A DNA stretch of 64,000 nt from Petaurus breviceps papuanus (lineage: Eukaryota > Chordata > Mammalia > Diprotodontia > Petauridae). Under the pieces are notes generated by a model that was not told where the DNA came from, did no database searches, and worked only from the letters and a program-made list of their open reading frames with translations. Location of the stretch: positions 67,549,754 through 67,613,753 of the forward strand of contig JAMXIF010001253.1 of NCBI GenBank assembly GCA_028583685.1, in the 5' to 3' direction. The position numbers were made by a program, and so were the translations under genes. Each line of letters opens with the position of its first letter. Within the stretch, counting starts at the first letter, position 1. This document shows positions 49,001-52,599 of the stretch, in pieces.

Positions 49001-49059
49001 CAGATGAAGAATTGGCTTTGATAAATACACAAGCCCTTTTGTCTAATTTATCTGAATAA
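12969..49059 (+). CDS. BRCA2: BRCA2, 3' part of the gene (exons 12-27, human numbering)
   Basis: BRCA2 loads RAD51 onto single-stranded DNA during homologous recombination and protects stalled replication forks in the nucleus. Sixteen exons are joined here by GT-AG introns: 12969-13064, 14843-14912, 16262-16695, 17178-17359, 20753-20940, 29933-30103, 30619-30976, 31487-31642, 32602-32746, 36889-37010, 39408-39606, 39834-39997, 40095-40233, 41835-42079, 43202-43342 and 48646-49059. Together they give 3224 coding bases, about 1073 residues, with continuous phase. They match human residues 2281 to about 3358: the helical domain (exons 15-18), OB1 (18-19), OB2 with tower (20-23), OB3 (24-26) and the C-terminal RAD51-binding segment (27). 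The promoter, the PALB2-binding region and the BRC repeats of exon 11 are upstream of the window. The stop comes about 60 residues earlier than in human. Identity rests on recalled human protein sequence; no alignment was run. Confidence 0.97.
13270..13750. other. GC-rich unclassified block in intron 12
   Basis: C-rich sequence with a C run near 13500-13512, standing out from its AT-rich surroundings. No coding match was recognised. It may be an old repeat of unknown family. Confidence 0.4.
14030..14160 (-). repeat. MIR SINE fragment
   Basis: aaactgagacccaaagaggt taagtgagttgcctaaagtc (two blocks) is the antisense MIR core. Confidence 0.65.
14843..14912 (+). CDS. BRCA2: BRCA2 exon 13 (70 bp)
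   Basis: Acceptor CTTTTAG ends at 14842 and donor GTAAGA starts at 14913. It reads [20 protein letters not shown], then PF, matching human TIKDRRLFMHHVSLEPITC. The 70-bp length is identical to human and leaves a split codon completed in exon 14. Confidence 0.95.
14945..15305 (-). repeat. L1 3' UTR fragment
   Basis: The tttttatttaattttcatat and ctccctttgaaaaagcaaga type of sequence matches the antisense marsupial L1 3' end. Diverged. Confidence 0.4.
15308..15575 (+). repeat. MIR/THER1 SINE, nearly full length
   Basis: It runs from ggcagctagatagcacagtg through ttcaaatttggcctcaagca, atttcctcatctgtaaaatg to gtgcctggcatataataaat, covering tRNA head, core and LINE-like tail. Confidence 0.8.
15715..15845 (-). 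repeat. MIR SINE fragment
   Basis: Contains ccatttaacagatgagaaaa ctgaggcttataaaggtt (two blocks), the antisense MIR core. Confidence 0.6.
16262..16695 (+). CDS. BRCA2: BRCA2 exon 14 (434 bp)
   Basis: Acceptor TGTGTAG ends at 16261 and donor GTATTG starts at 16696. It contains [20 protein letters not shown] and the conserved block [11 protein letters not shown], then a poorly conserved acidic/Asn-rich stretch ending near [14 protein letters not shown]. It is 6 bp longer than the human exon, in frame, as expected for a linker before the helical domain. The open frame runs into intron 14 only by chance. The donor is chosen because joining at 16695 restores the Glu codon read into exon 15. Confidence 0.93.
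17178..17359 (+). CDS. BRCA2: BRCA2 exon 15 (182 bp), start of helical domain
   Basis: Acceptor TTAATAG ends at 17177 and donor GTATAT starts at 17360. It reads [20 protein letters not shown], then [20 protein letters not shown], against human [20 protein letters not shown]. The length equals human exon 15. In the known mammalian BRCA2-DSS1 structures this sequence begins the helical domain, which contacts DSS1. Confidence 0.95.
17740..18690 (+). repeat. L3/CR1 LINE 3' segment
   Basis: Sense L3: cagatttgcagatgactttg, cctgatagttgtcttaaagt atttgaaaggctatcacata (two blocks), then a C run at about 18547-18560 and gtgggttggactatatgatc. The 100-codon open frame at 18388-18690 is LINE 3' sequence, not a gene. 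Confidence 0.7.
18945..20083 (-). mobile_element. 5'-truncated L1 3' end
   Basis: On the - strand it encodes the end of L1 ORF2: [20 protein letters not shown], then [14 protein letters not shown] and [14 protein letters not shown], like the C-terminus of mammalian L1 ORF2p. A 3' UTR with the tail near 18950 follows. It is interrupted by a SINE at 19738-19933. Confidence 0.75.
19738..19933 (-). repeat. tRNA-headed SINE inserted in L1
   Basis: Antisense SINE: gcagggcagttggggttaag, then tggatttgaactcaggtcct. The flanks acctcagagttg (19726-19737) and ccctcacagctg (19934-19945) look like a decayed target duplication. The L1 text resumes directly after it. Confidence 0.75.
20084..20752. other. 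End of intron 15, no repeat recognised
   Basis: AT-rich sequence up to the exon 16 acceptor. A 74-codon open frame at 20278-20502 has no recognisable homology. Confidence 0.4.
20753..20940 (+). CDS. BRCA2: BRCA2 exon 16 (188 bp), helical domain
   Basis: Acceptor TTCTTAACAG ends at 20752 and donor GTATTC starts at 20941. It contains [20 protein letters not shown] and [19 protein letters not shown], nearly identical to human. The length equals human exon 16. Codons past 20940 belong to intron 16 and a MIR. Confidence 0.96.
20998..21215. repeat. MIR fragments, two orientations
   Basis: agagtgttaaatttggagtc agaagacctgggtttgaatt (two blocks) is sense MIR, followed by MIR-like sequence (ttgagccttataaccttgta) of opposite sense. 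Confidence 0.55.
21216..22130. other. Intron 16, AT-rich, weak L2/L3 traces only
   Basis: A (TATA)-rich stretch lies near 21300-21370. A short L3-like piece, gagggttggatcagaaggct tttaaggtcccttccaactc (two blocks), is at 21537-21580. Nothing else was recognised. Confidence 0.45.
22140..22296 (+). repeat. tRNA-headed SINE with 9-bp target duplication
   Basis: Begins ggggcggctaggtggcacag and contains gaggacctgagttcaaatcc, then ccaattgccctccaaaaaag. Flanked by aatacttga at 22131-22139 and 22297-22305. Confidence 0.92.
22306..23218. other. Intron 16, unclassified, possibly an old repeat
   Basis: The block around 22600-22660 (ttttggccatggcaacccat) echoes ttttgccacagcaactcatg near 62026, so this may be an unnamed old repeat. 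No gene is seen. Confidence 0.35.
23228..23395 (+). repeat. tRNA-headed SINE with 9-bp target duplication
   Basis: Similar to the copy 1 kb upstream, but the head has a small disruption (ggcggctaggttttggtaaa). Flanked by aacttgtca at 23219-23227 and 23396-23404. Confidence 0.9.
23405..24213. other. Intron 16, nothing recognised
   Basis: A-rich sequence. No exon, RNA gene or named repeat. Confidence 0.4.
24214..26641 (+). mobile_element. HAL1-type (ORF1-only) L1 element, internal deletion
   Basis: It starts gggtggagtcaagatggcag, the typical L1-like 5' end. ORF1 starts around 24935 (MSRQRKQSN) and is frameshifted. Later pieces are [19 protein letters not shown]-like, a coiled coil with leucine/lysine heptads (25080-25400), the RRM-like [11 protein letters not shown] at about 25475, and the C-terminal domain ([28 protein letters not shown], two blocks; about 25715-25870). 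Relative to the copy at 43590-46569, about 400 bases spanning the ORF1 end are missing at 25875. The 3' UTR follows, ending gtaaaccagaagttaataaa. No ORF2. Confidence 0.8.
26642..26661. repeat. Poly-G run between two HAL1 pieces
   Basis: A near-pure G run at the junction between the 3' end of one HAL1 copy and the truncated start of the next. It may be unstable in sequencing. Confidence 0.8.
26662..27568 (+). mobile_element. Truncated HAL1-type fragment (ORF1 C-terminal half and 3' UTR)
   Basis: Starts in mid ORF1 (aagaacctagaaatcatcct) and covers the C-terminal domain and the expected ORF1 end ([15 protein letters not shown]-like, about 27120-27170). A 3' UTR with CA/TATA microsatellite follows and stops within tttggcttagggagggaatg. 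It includes the segment missing from the copy just before it, so it is a separate copy. Confidence 0.75.
27222..27300. repeat. CA/TA microsatellite
   Basis: gtgtgtgtgtatacacacac acacacacacatatatatat (two blocks) inside the HAL1 3' UTR. Confidence 0.85.
27569..27988 (-). mobile_element. Possible solo LTR fossil (unclassified endogenous retrovirus)
   Basis: A roughly 420-bp block unlike its neighbours. On the + strand it starts TGAAAAGCC and ends GTACA, so TG..CA ends hold in either orientation. On the - strand an AATAAA lies about 45 bases from the end. The flanks gggaa and gggag agree at 4 of 5 positions. No internal retroviral sequence is attached. Family unknown; it looks old. The evidence is weak. 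Confidence 0.3.
27989..29130. other. Intron 16, AT-rich, nothing recognised
   Basis: No exon, RNA gene or repeat that I can name between the LTR-like block and the MIR before exon 17. Confidence 0.4.
29130..29330 (-). repeat. MIR SINE
   Basis: aatggggaagctaaggttga gagaggttcagtgacttgct (two blocks), then tttgaactcatgtcttcctg: antisense MIR. Confidence 0.75.
29331..29932. other. End of intron 16, nothing recognised
   Basis: No feature apart from the polypyrimidine tract before exon 17. Confidence 0.4.
29933..30103 (+). CDS. BRCA2: BRCA2 exon 17 (171 bp), helical domain
   Basis: Acceptor TTACATGCAG ends at 29932 and donor GTAAAT starts at 30104. It reads [20 protein letters not shown], then [20 protein letters not shown] and [13 protein letters not shown]. 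The [13 protein letters not shown] core of the helical domain is intact. The exon is conserved in length and phase. Confidence 0.96.
30104..30618. other. Intron 17 (515 bp)
   Basis: No repeat recognised. Part of the sequence around 30180-30330 is less AT-rich than the rest. Confidence 0.5.
30619..30976 (+). CDS. BRCA2: BRCA2 exon 18 (358 bp), end of helical domain and OB1
   Basis: Acceptor CTTTTTAG ends at 30618 and donor GTAAAG starts at 30977. It holds [20 protein letters not shown] and [15 protein letters not shown], a variable Asn/Ser loop, then [20 protein letters not shown] and [16 protein letters not shown]. The Asp of TDGWYA corresponds to human D2723, a residue needed for function, and is retained. 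The exon is 3 bp longer than in human, one extra codon. Confidence 0.96.
30977..31486. other. Intron 18 (510 bp)
   Basis: AT-rich; no repeat recognised. Confidence 0.5.
31487..31642 (+). CDS. BRCA2: BRCA2 exon 19 (156 bp), OB1
   Basis: Acceptor TTATTCAG ends at 31486 and donor GTATGA starts at 31643. It reads [20 protein letters not shown], then [20 protein letters not shown] and [12 protein letters not shown]. The length equals human exon 19. A probable Tigger-type DNA transposon starts only 21 bases after the exon end. Confidence 0.96.
31664..32301. mobile_element. Probable TcMar-Tigger-like DNA transposon, non-autonomous
   Basis: The left end is CAGGTAAGTCTCAACATTCA at 31664. The right end, reverse complemented, is CAGTTGTTCCTCATTATTTG at 32301. 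Both resemble pogo/Tigger inverted repeats. The right flank is TA (32302-32303) and the left is TG, a possible decay of TA. The 638-bp interior has no clear transposase. It occupies most of intron 19 upstream of the SINE and begins 21 bases after exon 19. Confidence 0.5.
32398..32533 (+). repeat. tRNA-headed SINE, slightly shortened head
   Basis: ggggcagctaggtggtgtac, then gaggacctgagttcaaatcc and cagttgccctccaaaaaaaa. The flanks share aatatgaca at 32383-32391 and 32535-32543. It ends about 70 bases before exon 20. Confidence 0.88.
32602..32746 (+). CDS. BRCA2: BRCA2 exon 20 (145 bp), OB2 and base of tower
   Basis: Acceptor ACATTCCAG ends at 32601 and donor GTAAAG starts at 32747. It reads [20 protein letters not shown], then a charged helix [28 protein letters not shown] (written as two blocks). 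In the family this helix begins the tower, a long helical arm emerging from OB2. The length equals human exon 20. Confidence 0.95.
32905..33155 (-). repeat. CORE-SINE (long form), antisense
   Basis: cccatttggggttttcttga, aatttgccatttccctctcc, then ttgagctcaggtctttctga and atctagctgcccc, a complete antisense copy. Confidence 0.8.
33270..33830 (+). repeat. L2 LINE fragment split by a SINE
   Basis: Sense L2: gatgtgacacgtcactccct, tagtggctgcctctgacttc, then after the SINE ccttcctaccctgactccag. Its open frames (33495-33880) are LINE remnants. Confidence 0.7.
33377..33534 (+). repeat. tRNA-headed SINE (second subfamily) inside L2
   Basis: gagcaccggccccagagtcg, ggccatgtaaccttgagcaa, gttacttaaccccgattgct then poly-A. 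Flanked by aaaacccttcc at 33366-33376 and 33535-33545. Confidence 0.92.
33950..34513 (-). mobile_element. L2 LINE reverse-transcriptase fragment (left part)
   Basis: On the - strand it encodes pieces of the L2 reverse transcriptase: [20 protein letters not shown], then [20 protein letters not shown] and [11 protein letters not shown]. These match the family pattern of YRPISLLP and the region before the catalytic motif. It continues after the LTR at 35185. Confidence 0.75.
34514..35184 (-). mobile_element. Solo LTR fossil of an endogenous retrovirus, inserted in L2
   Basis: A 671-bp block begins TGTCTGATTAAGG and ends CCCCTTCA, with TG..CA termini. It is flanked by the 5-bp repeat gaggc at 34509-34513 and 35185-35189, inside an L2 that resumes on the other side. 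An AATAAA on the - strand lies about 60 bases from that strand's 3' end, so the sense strand is probably -. It has no internal coding region, which suggests recombination between the two LTRs of a former provirus. The family is not identified. It is younger than the L2 and looks moderately old. Confidence 0.65.
35185..35935 (-). repeat. L2 LINE fragment (right part)
   Basis: ggcaaggctctcagctgagg, gatgaaaaggtttggaagag and later text continue the antisense L2 interrupted by the LTR. It includes a G run at about 35662-35671. Confidence 0.65.
35936..36125 (+). repeat. L1 3' end fragment with A-rich tail
   Basis: gcatgtataacctacatcat, gaatttggaactcaaaattt, then aaaataaaatactattttta: the sense L1 3' terminus. 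Confidence 0.65.
36126..36280 (+). repeat. MIR SINE
   Basis: agagtgttaaatttggagtt agaagatttgaattcagatc (two blocks), then tgggcctcagtgtgtcatct. Confidence 0.7.
36338..36540 (+). repeat. MIR/THER1 SINE
   Basis: gaggcacctggtggcacagt, gaatttggcctcatacactt, tcagtttcctcaactgttaa, then gagaatcaaatgagataata. Confidence 0.8.
36541..36888. other. End of intron 20, nothing recognised
   Basis: AT-rich up to the exon 21 acceptor. Confidence 0.45.
36889..37010 (+). CDS. BRCA2: BRCA2 exon 21 (122 bp), tower
   Basis: Acceptor TTTAAAAG ends at 36888; the polypyrimidine tract is short and A-interrupted. Donor GTGAGT starts at 37011. It reads [20 protein letters not shown], then [12 protein letters not shown], matching human [20 protein letters not shown]. 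The length equals human exon 21. It encodes the tip of the tower. Confidence 0.95.
37380..38135 (+). repeat. L2 LINE fragment split by a SINE
   Basis: Sense L2 from between the endonuclease and reverse transcriptase: [20 protein letters not shown], then AKPQPWI, as in other L2 copies. Interrupted at 37690-37831. Confidence 0.65.
37690..37831 (+). repeat. tRNA-headed SINE with perfect 14-bp target duplication
   Basis: agggtggctaggtggcgcat, then gaggacctgagttcaaatac, with a C run near the tail. Flanked by agaaactgaatcat at 37676-37689 and 37832-37845, an exact match, so the copy is comparatively young. Confidence 0.95.
38136..38689. other. Intron 21, nothing recognised
   Basis: AT-rich, no exon or named repeat. 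Confidence 0.4.
38690..38905 (-). repeat. MIR SINE
   Basis: tttacaagtaagaaaattga ggctctgtgagtttgtg (two blocks), then gaggcaggattcaaatccag: antisense MIR. Confidence 0.65.
39029..39192 (-). repeat. tRNA-headed SINE, antisense, 16-bp imperfect target duplication
   Basis: gcagggcaattggggttaaa, gatcacacggctagtttttg, tttggactcaggtcctcctg. The flanks tatgttgtcatattct (39013-39028) and tatgttttcatatttt (39193-39208) agree at 14 of 16. Confidence 0.92.
39408..39606 (+). CDS. BRCA2: BRCA2 exon 22 (199 bp), tower return helix and OB2
   Basis: Acceptor GGTCACAG ends at 39407 and donor GTCAGT starts at 39607. It reads [20 protein letters not shown], then [20 protein letters not shown] and [17 protein letters not shown]. 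The length equals human exon 22. The long helix returns from the tower before the chain re-enters OB2. Confidence 0.95.
39834..39997 (+). CDS. BRCA2: BRCA2 exon 23 (164 bp), OB2
   Basis: Acceptor TTAAATAG ends at 39833 and donor GTATAA starts at 39998. It reads [20 protein letters not shown], then [20 protein letters not shown] and [12 protein letters not shown]. The length equals human exon 23. Intron 22 before it is only 227 bp. Confidence 0.95.
40095..40233 (+). CDS. BRCA2: BRCA2 exon 24 (139 bp), start of OB3
   Basis: Acceptor TTTTATAG ends at 40094 and donor GTATTC starts at 40234. It reads [20 protein letters not shown], then [20 protein letters not shown]. The Arg of QPRE corresponds to human R3052 and is retained. 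The length equals human exon 24. Intron 23 is only 97 bp. Confidence 0.95.
40341..40592 (+). repeat. CORE-SINE (long form)
   Basis: ggtgatacagtggatagagc, ttcaaattctgcctcagata, then agagaaggaaatagcaaacc, aaacctcagatggggtcatg and acatgactcaaacaacagaa. The flanks aattataga and aattataaa suggest a short duplication. It begins about 100 bases after exon 24. Confidence 0.82.
40790..40910 (-). repeat. MIR SINE fragment
   Basis: agtctcagagagattgtaat, then gcagaagtgggattcagacc: antisense MIR. Confidence 0.55.
41005..41159 (-). repeat. tRNA-headed SINE, perfect 13-bp target duplication
   Basis: aaatggggttaagtgatttg, gatttgagctcgggttccct, cactgcgccacctagccatc. Flanked by ccttaattctttt at 40992-41004 and 41160-41172. 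Confidence 0.93.
41425..41640 (+). repeat. MIR SINE
   Basis: ccctggacttagagccagga agacctgtgttagaatcctg (two blocks), then gtcacttaactaatctataa and gagaatcaaatgagatgtag. Confidence 0.72.
41835..42079 (+). CDS. BRCA2: BRCA2 exon 25 (245 bp), OB3
   Basis: Acceptor AAATTGCAG ends at 41834 and donor GTAAAA starts at 42080. It reads [20 protein letters not shown], then [20 protein letters not shown] and [20 protein letters not shown]. The length equals human exon 25. The open frame continues into intron 25 by chance. The splice at 42079 is supported by length and by continuity with exon 26. Confidence 0.95.
42362..42610 (+). repeat. CORE-SINE (long form) with 9-bp target duplication
   Basis: atggcagctgtggtttagtg, cctggagtcaggaggaactg, cagtttccccatctgtaaaa tgagctggagaaggaaatgg (two blocks), ending in a (CAA)-type tail. 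Flanked by atcactgtg at 42353-42361 and 42611-42619. Confidence 0.9.
42620..43201. other. End of intron 25, weak L3 trace
   Basis: gattgtgaagaggttgggct, then gactctgtccaactctaaat (43085-43145) resembles the L3/CR1 3' end. The rest is unclassified. Confidence 0.4.
43202..43342 (+). CDS. BRCA2: BRCA2 exon 26 (141 bp), end of OB3
   Basis: Acceptor GTCATTTTAG ends at 43201 and donor GTAAGT starts at 43343. The first half, [20 protein letters not shown], matches human [20 protein letters not shown]. The second half is divergent. The exon is 6 bp shorter than in human and keeps phase. The 5.3-kb intron after it contains a HAL1 element. Confidence 0.93.
44060..44214 (-). repeat. tRNA-headed SINE inside HAL1, 12-bp target duplication
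   Basis: gcagttggggttaagtgact, ttgtgttaagtgtctgaggc, ggtcctcctgactccagggc. Flanked by ctgtcctttttc at 44048-44059 and 44215-44226. Confidence 0.93.
44575..44690. repeat. TA/CA-rich microsatellite
   Basis: Includes a (TA)n run at about 44656-44680 in the HAL1 3' UTR, the position where the other copies also carry CA/TA repeats. Confidence 0.85.
46579..46695 (-). repeat. L2 LINE 3' fragment next to HAL1
   Basis: aatgtgctagggactctgcc aggccctggggccttgggga (two blocks), then ccctcaaggagcttatattt: antisense L2. It shows the host sequence into which HAL1 inserted. Confidence 0.65.
46745..46985 (+). repeat. MIR/THER1 SINE
   Basis: gccaggtggtgtagtgggca, cgcctcagacagtagctatt, then gttaaaggagatcaagctct. 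Confidence 0.72.
46990..47340 (+). repeat. L3/CR1 LINE fragment
   Basis: gtgtcccagggctctgttgg and gacatgcttgtcagatttgc agatgaagtaaagctaggag (two blocks) match the L3 pattern also seen at 17860. Confidence 0.55.
47475..47629 (+). repeat. tRNA-headed SINE, 15-bp target duplication with one mismatch
   Basis: tagggtggctaggtggcgca, caccggccctggagtcagga, then ccaattgtcctccaaaaagc and poly-A. The flanks aaagatcttatttga (47460-47474) and aaagatcttttttga (47630-47644) differ at one base. Confidence 0.94.
47645..48645. other. End of intron 26, one weak L3 piece
   Basis: gtgggaggtttcttgtcact aaaggtcctcaaacagaggc (two blocks; 48120-48160) resembles the L3/CR1 3' end. The rest up to exon 27 is AT-rich and unclassified. 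Confidence 0.45.
48646..49059 (+). CDS. BRCA2: BRCA2 exon 27, terminal coding exon with an early stop
   Basis: Acceptor TTTTATTAG ends at 48645; the TAA stop is at 49057-49059. It contains the first nuclear localisation signal, [20 protein letters not shown], and the C-terminal RAD51-binding block [18 protein letters not shown]. The SP here is human S3291, a CDK-regulated site. NSPQVTP and [15 protein letters not shown] follow. The exon encodes 137 residues against 202 in human. After QALLS only NLSE remain, so about 60 human-equivalent residues are lost, including the second localisation signal (human RLKRR, 3381-3385). The stop lies beyond the equivalent of human K3326, where a common truncating allele is tolerated, so function is probably kept. 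Confidence 0.95.
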   Translation, partial: KSTAHSKPSNHCPEGNSGLTTSSVKITPTSDYKGDRKMDDPRICKKRRSLDFFSRLPLPPPISPVCTFVSPAAQKAFQPPRSCGNSYKKPMKKNTLNSPQVTPLKALSGTSVVESDLIADEELALINTQALLSNLSE

Positions 49060-49760
49060 AATTAAGTAAATAACTTGATTAATAAAAATACTTTTGATGG
49101 ATCTACCAGCAGAAAACCCAATGGTTTAGGGTCCTAAAACTATGATAGAAGTGGGAGATATTTCTCAAACCACTGTTGAAGAGACTAAGATTACTAAGTA
49201 AGACAAAAATGAAATCGCAGTTTTATCAGAAAAACTCAAGGTGACAAAAACAAAGATGACAGGAAACAGTACATTATCTTTTATTTCCAATTCTATTTTG
49301 TAAAGACTTGTATAGTTTGTACTTGTACATAGGTATTCTTTTTCCATTTTAAATAAATCGAATGGGAGAAAAAATTTGTCTTCAAGATCCTGTAAGTATT
49401 CATAATGATGTATATATTTACTCAATGGGGAAACATGCTTTAAATTAAAATGGTTGTATTTTTTTCACTATTTACATTTTCCATACTTTTTATTTTACAT
49501 TGTGCTATTGTATAAGACCTATTTAATGAACCTCTTTTTACAGGTAAGGGCCATTTTTTAGTCTATGATGACATAAGTTCCCAGTATTCATTTTGAGAAG
49601 CCTTAGCTACTTAGCAATCATTCCTTTGACACGTTCATCCATTCTGCTACAATGAAGATTCTAGTTATTTTTAAACCAACTAGTTGCAGTTGTTGAATTT
49701 TGAAGCATGCTAGTGGTACAACAGGGTTTTCCTTATTAATAAATGCATCAGCATTCTGTC
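49060..49760 (+). other. BRCA2: Probable BRCA2 3' UTR
   Basis: AT-rich sequence with no recognisable repeat follows the stop. AATAAA hexamers occur at 49081-49086 (very close to the stop), 49352-49357 and about 49738. The second or third would give a 3' UTR of roughly 0.3-0.7 kb. Without transcript data the end is a guess. An L2 fragment begins near 49850. Confidence 0.45.
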
Positions 49761-49849
49761 TGCAAAGATGACAATAGCACATACTGAGTTGATTAAATTA
49801 AAAATTCGTATTTTTAAAAATATTACTAAACCAGAAGTTAAAAAAATAA

Positions 49850-51300
49850 TAGTACCATTATCAATAAGTCCTTACTATGTGTCAAGCACCATGGTAACCA
49901 TCAAGGATAAAAATAAAGACAAAAATAGGGTTTTTACCCTCAAGGAATTCACATTCTAATGGGGAGATAATATGCGATACACACAGAGTAAATGGGAGGT
50001 AATCTCAAAGGTTAGGTAACTAGCAGGAAGACTTCTTGCAGAATGTCAGATATCACTTGAGTCTTGAGGAAAGCCAAGAAGTGGAGATGAAAAGGGAGAG
50101 TATTCCAGACATGGTAGAAACCACTAAAAGCACAGAGTTGGGAGAGTATCATGTTTGAGGAGCGGCAAAGATTTGAAGGAAACCAGGAAAGATGAGAGGC
50201 AGAGATGAGAAAGGAGAATGGGTGACAGTGAAAATGCCCCAGAGCAGGGTATCAGGGTCATGGAAAAGCAAGGAGGCCAGAGTACTGGGAGGTAAGTGAA
50301 GTGTAAAAATAACAAGAAGGTAGGAAGGGCCAGCTTGTGAAAGACGAGAAAAACCAAAGATTTTCTATTTGATCCGAGAGATACTATACACTGACGTTTA
50401 TTAGGTGGGGTGGGGACTGGAAGGTGGCATGGTTAGACCTGGCTTATACTTTGGCAGCTGAGTGAAAGGAGGGTGGGCTGCGGTGAAGAGACCAGCCCCA
50501 AGGTTATTGCAGTTGGCCTGATGTGATAAGGGCCTGGACAAGACGGCAACTGTGTGAGTAGAGGGAAGGGGACATACACAAAAGACGGTAGAAATGGCAA
50601 GATTTGACAACAGATTAGATGTGTGGGCTAAGTGTAAAGGAGGAGTCGATGACAACTAGGTTGTGCTCCTGGATGACTGACTGGAAGAGGATGTTGGTAC
50701 ACAATAGTAATGGGGAAGTTCAGAAGAGGGAGGATCGGGGAAAGACCATGAACTTGGTTTTGGACATGTTTAGGGTGCCTATGGCATCCAGTTCCAGATT
50801 GCTGATAGGCATTTGGGGATGGGAAGGACTAGGTCAGGAAATTGACTAGTGGAGTCACTTTGGAAAAGTTGGGGGGGGGGGGGGTGGCTAGGTGGCACAA
50901 GTGAATAGAGCACTGACCCTGGAGTCAGGAGGTCCTAAGTTCAAATCCAGCCCCAGACACAACACAAAAACTAGGCATGTAACCTTGAGCAAGTTACTTA
51001 ACCCTGATTGCTTTAAAAAAAAAAGGGGGGGGGGGATCTGTGACACAAATAAAGTTAAGGGTCCCTGTTATAGTGAAGAGAAGGTCTAGGACAGAGCCTC
51101 AGGGGACACCCACAGTTAGTGGGCATTACCTGGATGAAGTTACATCAAAGAAGACTGAGGATCATCAGACAGGTAAGAAAAAACCCAGGAGAGAGCAATA
51201 TTGTAAAAATTTAGAGAGGAAAGTGGGCAATGAGTAGTGTCAAAGTCTTTAGAGAGCTCAAGGAGGATGACCATGGAAAAGAGGTCATTAGATTGGGTAT
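49850..51300 (-). repeat. L2 LINE, long antisense fragment split by a SINE
   Basis: Runs from the 3' tail (taccattatcaataagtcct, then gtgtcaagcaccatggtaac) through gaaaatgccccagagcaggg, ttggttttggacatgtttag and, after the SINE, gtctaggacagagcctcagg. It starts about 0.8 kb after the BRCA2 stop. Confidence 0.75.
50871..51030 (+). repeat. tRNA-headed SINE (second subfamily), bordered by G runs
   Basis: gggtggctaggtggcacaag, caaatccagccccagacaca, ggcatgtaaccttgagcaag, ttacttaaccctgattgctt then poly-A. A G run of about 14 precedes it and one of about 10 follows, so the target site may itself have been a G run in L2. Confidence 0.85.
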
Positions 51301-51540
51301 CATCTTGATTATTTACAACTTAATTCTCTATATTACCTCTTTCCAGCAAATCTTGCTTTTCAGGTTCTTCACATTGTCATCCACTGTACTCATTTCACCT
51401 TTGATGTTTTCATAGGACCTAGAGGGCAAAGTCTTTAAAACTTAAACCAATATCTCCTCACACAAAGGAGTCCAAATTCCAAGACAGCTTATTTAAAGGG
51501 CAGCCCTGATTAGGCTTATGGCTAAATTCATCATAGAAAG

Positions 51541-51682
51541 AAGGGACAGAGCACCCGCCCTGGAGTCAGGAGGACCTGAGTTCAAATCCAGGCTCAGACA
51601 CCCACAAAACTAGCGTGTGACCTTGGCCAAGTCACTTAACCCCAATTGCCCTACCTTCCCTCCAAAAAGCAAAAAAAAAAAA
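51541..51682 (+). repeat. tRNA-headed SINE, 5'-truncated
   Basis: gggacagagcacccgccctg gagtcaggaggacctgagtt (two blocks), then gccctaccttccctccaaaa and poly-A. The first 25 or so bases of the head are missing. Confidence 0.85.
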
Positions 51683-51904
51683 ATTTTTTTTAAGAAAAGA
51701 AAGGAGGGGGGCAAGTAGTGGGAGGAATATATATGATAGGTTTATGGTTTTATAGTTTGTGTTGAACCAGGTGTTCACAGCATGGCTTCCTTATAAATAA
51801 TACTTCAAAATATTAAGTAAAGAAAACATTCTAAACCCAAATACTTGGATTAATTTTGGTATTTTAGAAAACAATAACTAGCATTTTATAGTGCTTTTAA
51901 GACT

Positions 51905-52030
51905 TGAGAGACAATGTGGGGTGGTACATAGAGATCCAGCCTTGAAACCAAAAAGACCTGGGCTCAAGTCCCACTCCAGACACTTGCTCAAGGTCTTGTG
52001 ACTCTAGGCAAGTAATTTTACCCCTCAAAG
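51905..52030 (+). repeat. MIR SINE fragment
   Basis: gagatccagccttgaaacca aaaagacctgggctcaagtc (two blocks), then gtgactctaggcaagtaatt. Confidence 0.6.
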
Positions 52031-52124
52031 CACTCTAGAATTAACCACTCCAAGGGGAAGAGAAGCTCCTTGCCTGCATTGCTTGAGGGAATTTTCTCAT
52101 TCAGGATTTCCTTTTACCTATGAA

Positions 52125-52350
52125 ATGACAGGCCCAGTCCCTAAATCCTTTTATTGTTTGTAAAGTGATTTATACACATTCTCACGTTTGAGCCTTTTTA
52201 TGAGCCTGGTAGACTATACAAGTATCTTAATCCCCATTTTACAGTTAGGGAAACAGAATTATAAAGTTTGAGTGACTTGCCCATGATCATAGTGTTAATG
52301 TTAGAAGTACTATTCAAACAGATCTTCCTGACTCCAAATTCAACTTTCTC
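52125..52350 (-). repeat. MIR SINE
   Basis: taatccccattttacagtta gggaaacagaattataaagt (two blocks), then cttgcccatgatcatagtgt. Confidence 0.65.
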
Positions 52351-52599
52351 CTCATTCATTCAGAATACATATTGTTTTCAGTTGTGCTTTATCAACATGG
52401 TTAATTGCCTTCAAATTAAAATAATTTGCCTTTAAAAAGTATTACTATTATGATCTTTTCTGCTATTGCTACTAATCTATGACTTCTTTTGAACATCTTT
52501 GTTTTATGTATTTTATTTTCATTTTTAAAAATTTTTCATTGCCTGATTTACTTTAGGCCTAGTTTATTTCTAGATTTCATAGAATAATGCAAATTTTTT

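Noticed and set aside
2414-51682. Many tRNA-like boxes (for example gagttcaaatcc) suggesting tRNA genes
   Set aside because: All lie in SINE heads with A-rich tails and no intact cloverleaf that I could confirm.
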